Assembly: GCF_013410035.1 (NCBI RefSeq)
Contig: NZ_JACCBW010000001.1
Location: 930,001-994,000, forward strand
Source of the DNA: Nocardioides cavernae
GTDB lineage: Bacteria; Actinomycetota; Actinomycetes; Propionibacteriales; Nocardioidaceae
Reading direction: 5' to 3'
Length of the DNA stretch: 64,000 nucleotides
Within the stretch, counting starts at the first letter, position 1; every line of letters begins with the position of its first letter. Both the position numbers and the translations under genes were made by a program. Shown piece after piece: positions 60,152 to 64,000 of the stretch. A model generated the notes under the pieces. The model was not told the origin of the DNA, did no database searches, and saw only the letters and a program-made list of their open reading frames with translations.

Positions 60152-60726
60152 CACTCACCACCCCGCAGCGCCTCGTCGGCCGCGACGGACCCGACGACCT
60201 CGAGCCCCGAGCGGAGCCTGATCACCACCCGGGAGGTCGTGGGGAGCAGCACCTGAAGCTCCTCGCGGCCGAGCCCCGCGGGGCGACCGGCGAGCACCCG
60301 CGCGATGCCGTCGGCGGGGGTGAGCACGCTCCAGCCGTCCGCCTCGGGAAGCAGGTCGACGACGCGCTGGAGCGCGGTCGAGGCGGTGACCGGGTCGAGC
60401 TCGTCGAAGGTGGCCGTGCCCTGCCAGCGCAGCGTCCCCTCGGGGCCGCCGGCGAACCACACGTCGTCGAGGTGGGACGGCTCGGCCGGAAGTCCCAGCG
60501 CGGTCCAGAGCGAGGCCATCCGCGCGCGCTGCTGCTCGCGGGCCGCGGGCGCGTCGACGGTGGGCGCGTCGGCGGGGACCTCGCCGGACGGAGGGGCCTC
60601 GGGCGGGAGCACGACGACGTCGACGTCGCCGTGGCGGCGCACGACCGTGGACCAGAACGGGTCCTCCTTGACCCGCCTGGTCGCGGGCGCGCCCGAGACG
60701 AAGTCGAGGGTTGTGGGGTCCGGCAC
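60151..60726 (-). CDS. Hypothetical protein beside the WXG/DUF1023 pair
   Basis: A 191-residue protein with no family recognised. It has an N-terminal VKEDPFWSTVVRRHGDVDVVVLP, an alanine/proline-rich middle, and beta-rich C-terminal (QVLLPTTSRVVIRLRSG). ATG 60726. It is coupled to the WXG-like gene. A T7SS-related accessory role is a guess from context. Confidence 0.72.
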   Translation of the reverse strand: MPDPTTLDFVSGAPATRRVKEDPFWSTVVRRHGDVDVVVLPPEAPPSGEVPADAPTVDAPAAREQQRARMASLWTALGLPAEPSHLDDVWFAGGPEGTLRWQGTATFDELDPVTASTALQRVVDLLPEADGWSVLTPADGIARVLAGRPAGLGREELQVLLPTTSRVVIRLRSGLEVVGSVAADEALRGGE

Positions 60727-60790
60727 GGCGCCTCCTGCTGTCAGGTCGAGATCAGGCGTGGTCCTGTGCCGTCACTCTCCCCCGCGGCGG

Positions 60791-60806
60791 GCGGGTCGAA
60801 ACCCGC
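60791..60806 (-). terminator. Hairpin below rmlA
   Basis: GCGGGT-CGAA-ACCCGC forms a 6-bp stem with a four-base loop, 45 bases below the rmlA stop. The 124-base gap before the next gene holds no other clear signal. It may end the rmlA transcript. Confidence 0.5.
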
Positions 60807-60850
60807 GCTCGGTGCGCTGTGGAGGAACCTCCCCCGTGTGCGCAGCCCGC

Positions 60851-61717
60851 CTAGCCGTGCTGCAGCAGCCCGAGGAGGTACTCGCCGTAGCCGCTCTTGC
60901 GCAGCGGCTCGGCGCGTGCGGCCAGCTCGTCGTCGGACAGGAAGCCCATCCGCCAGGCCACCTCCTCCGGCGCGCCGACCTTGAAGCCCTGGCGGCCCTC
61001 GATCGTCCGCACGAAGTTGGAGGCGTCGTTGAGCGAGTCGAACGTGCCGGTGTCGAGCCACGCGGTGCCGCGCGGCAGCACCTCGACGTGCAGCCGGCCC
61101 TCCTCGAGGTAGCGCCGGTTGAGGTCGGTGATCTCCAGCTCGCCACGCGCGGACGGCTCGAGCTCGGCGGCGTACTGCACGACGTCGTTGTCGTAGAAGT
61201 AGAGCCCCGGGACGGCGAAGTCGCTCTTGGGGTGCTCCGGCTTCTCCTCCAGCGACAGGGCGCGGCCCTGGTCGTCGAACTCCACCACGCCGTAGGCCCG
61301 GGGGTCGGCGACGTGGTAGCCGAACACCGCCGCGCCGTCGAGGTCCGCGAACCGCAGCAGCTGCTGGCCGAGGCCGGAGCCGTAGAAGATGTTGTCGCCG
61401 AGGACCAGCGCGGACCGCTCGCCGCCAATGTGGTCGGCGCCGATGATGAAGGCCTGGGCCAGCCCGTCGGGGCTCGGCTGCACCGCGAAGCTCAGGTCGA
61501 TGCCGAACTGCGACCCGTCGCCCAGCAGCCGGTGGAAGCCGTCGGCCTCGTGCGGCGTGGTGATGATCAGGACGTCGCGGATGCCGGCGAGCATCAGCGT
61601 GGAGAGCGGGTAGTAGATCATCGGCTTGTCGTAGACCGGCACCAGCTGCTTGCTGATCCCCTGCGTGATCGGGTGCAGTCGGGAGCCGGTCCCGCCGGCC
61701 AGGATGATTCCGCGCAT
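60851..61717 (-). CDS. rmlA: Glucose-1-phosphate thymidylyltransferase
   Basis: A 288-residue enzyme that makes dTDP-glucose, the first step of dTDP-rhamnose. It has [15 protein letters not shown] and [16 protein letters not shown], then [12 protein letters not shown] 61717. It diverges from the DUF4012 gene by 62 bases. rmlB begins at 63698. Confidence 0.97.
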   Translation of the reverse strand: MRGIILAGGTGSRLHPITQGISKQLVPVYDKPMIYYPLSTLMLAGIRDVLIITTPHEADGFHRLLGDGSQFGIDLSFAVQPSPDGLAQAFIIGADHIGGERSALVLGDNIFYGSGLGQQLLRFADLDGAAVFGYHVADPRAYGVVEFDDQGRALSLEEKPEHPKSDFAVPGLYFYDNDVVQYAAELEPSARGELEITDLNRRYLEEGRLHVEVLPRGTAWLDTGTFDSLNDASNFVRTIEGRQGFKVGAPEEVAWRMGFLSDDELAARAEPLRKSGYGEYLLGLLQHG

Positions 61718-61779
61718 GGGGCAACCCTAGGGCCCTCGTTCGCCTCACGGGGTGCGGCACCGTTTGGCACCATGTGCGC

Positions 61780-64000
<2,221 letters not shown>

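Noticed and set aside
60821..60832. GGAGGAACCTCC palindrome as a terminator.
   Set aside because: The loop would be two bases and the stem five, so it is not a stable hairpin; the hairpin at 60791-60806 is a better candidate.
61755..61779. A CGTTTGG half-site near the DUF4012 start as a twelfth operator.
   Set aside because: Only one half is present, with no matching CCAAAC on the other side at either spacing.

Overview
This is a GC-rich actinobacterial chromosome segment, most like Nocardioides or a near relative. The evidence is very high GC, many GTG starts, stop/start overlaps (GTGA, ATGA, TGATG) in most operons, F420-dependent metabolism, [3Fe-4S] ferredoxin plus P450 systems, and DUF4012, VanZ and WXG-type genes. 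It holds about 66 protein genes, no rRNA or tRNA genes, no CRISPR array and no insertion sequence. No gene-free stretch exceeds 300 bases.

Layout. (1) 1-4.1 kb: a Wzz/BY-kinase exopolysaccharide protein (partial at the left edge) beside a nucleotidyltransferase, a PqqD-like protein, a VanZ-like membrane protein and an HprK-like kinase fused to a PqqD-like domain. (2) 4.1-5.9 kb: an acyl-CoA dehydrogenase and a gamma-class carbonic anhydrase. (3) 5.7-50.7 kb: a large catabolic region built from short operons. It holds two acyl-CoA ligases (one fused to an EthD domain), an acyl-CoA dehydrogenase, two thiolase-fold enzymes with a DUF35 partner, a two-subunit MaoC-type hydratase, seven SDRs, two cytochromes P450 with a ferredoxin and its reductase, six VOC proteins, two EthD domains, a TRAP transporter with a second orphan binding protein, a Na+/H+ antiporter, two MFS exporters, and a sulfur operon (CysD, CysN, an alkylsulfatase-like protein, a sulfotransferase). 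(4) 50.8-54.5 kb: F420 reductase, DJ-1/PfpI protein, RibD-C-like reductase, a dihydropteroate-synthase-like protein and a peptidoglycan amidase. (5) 54.5-64 kb: nucleotide-sugar genes (galE, two gmd-type genes, rmlA, rmlB partial), a DUF4012 membrane protein, and a small WXG/DUF1023 hydrolase cassette.

The main discovery is regulatory. Eleven near-palindromic sites sit 9-63 bases upstream of operons between 12.97 and 50.75 kb, always between genes. They come in two spacings: CAAnCGnTTG (usually inside ACCAAnCGnTTGGT) and CAAnCG-NN-CGnTTG. One lies in front of the operon that carries the only TetR-family regulator in the window, so that regulator probably controls itself and the whole region. 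The same site precedes cysDN, which ties sulfate activation, a sulfotransferase and an alkylsulfatase-like enzyme to the catabolic regulon.

The genes suggest uptake of an acidic substrate by TRAP, CoA activation, beta-oxidation-like and retro-aldol/thiolytic steps, and P450 oxidation. The substrate cannot be read from the sequence. Polysaccharide genes on both flanks suggest that the catabolic block may interrupt a cell-surface glycan locus.
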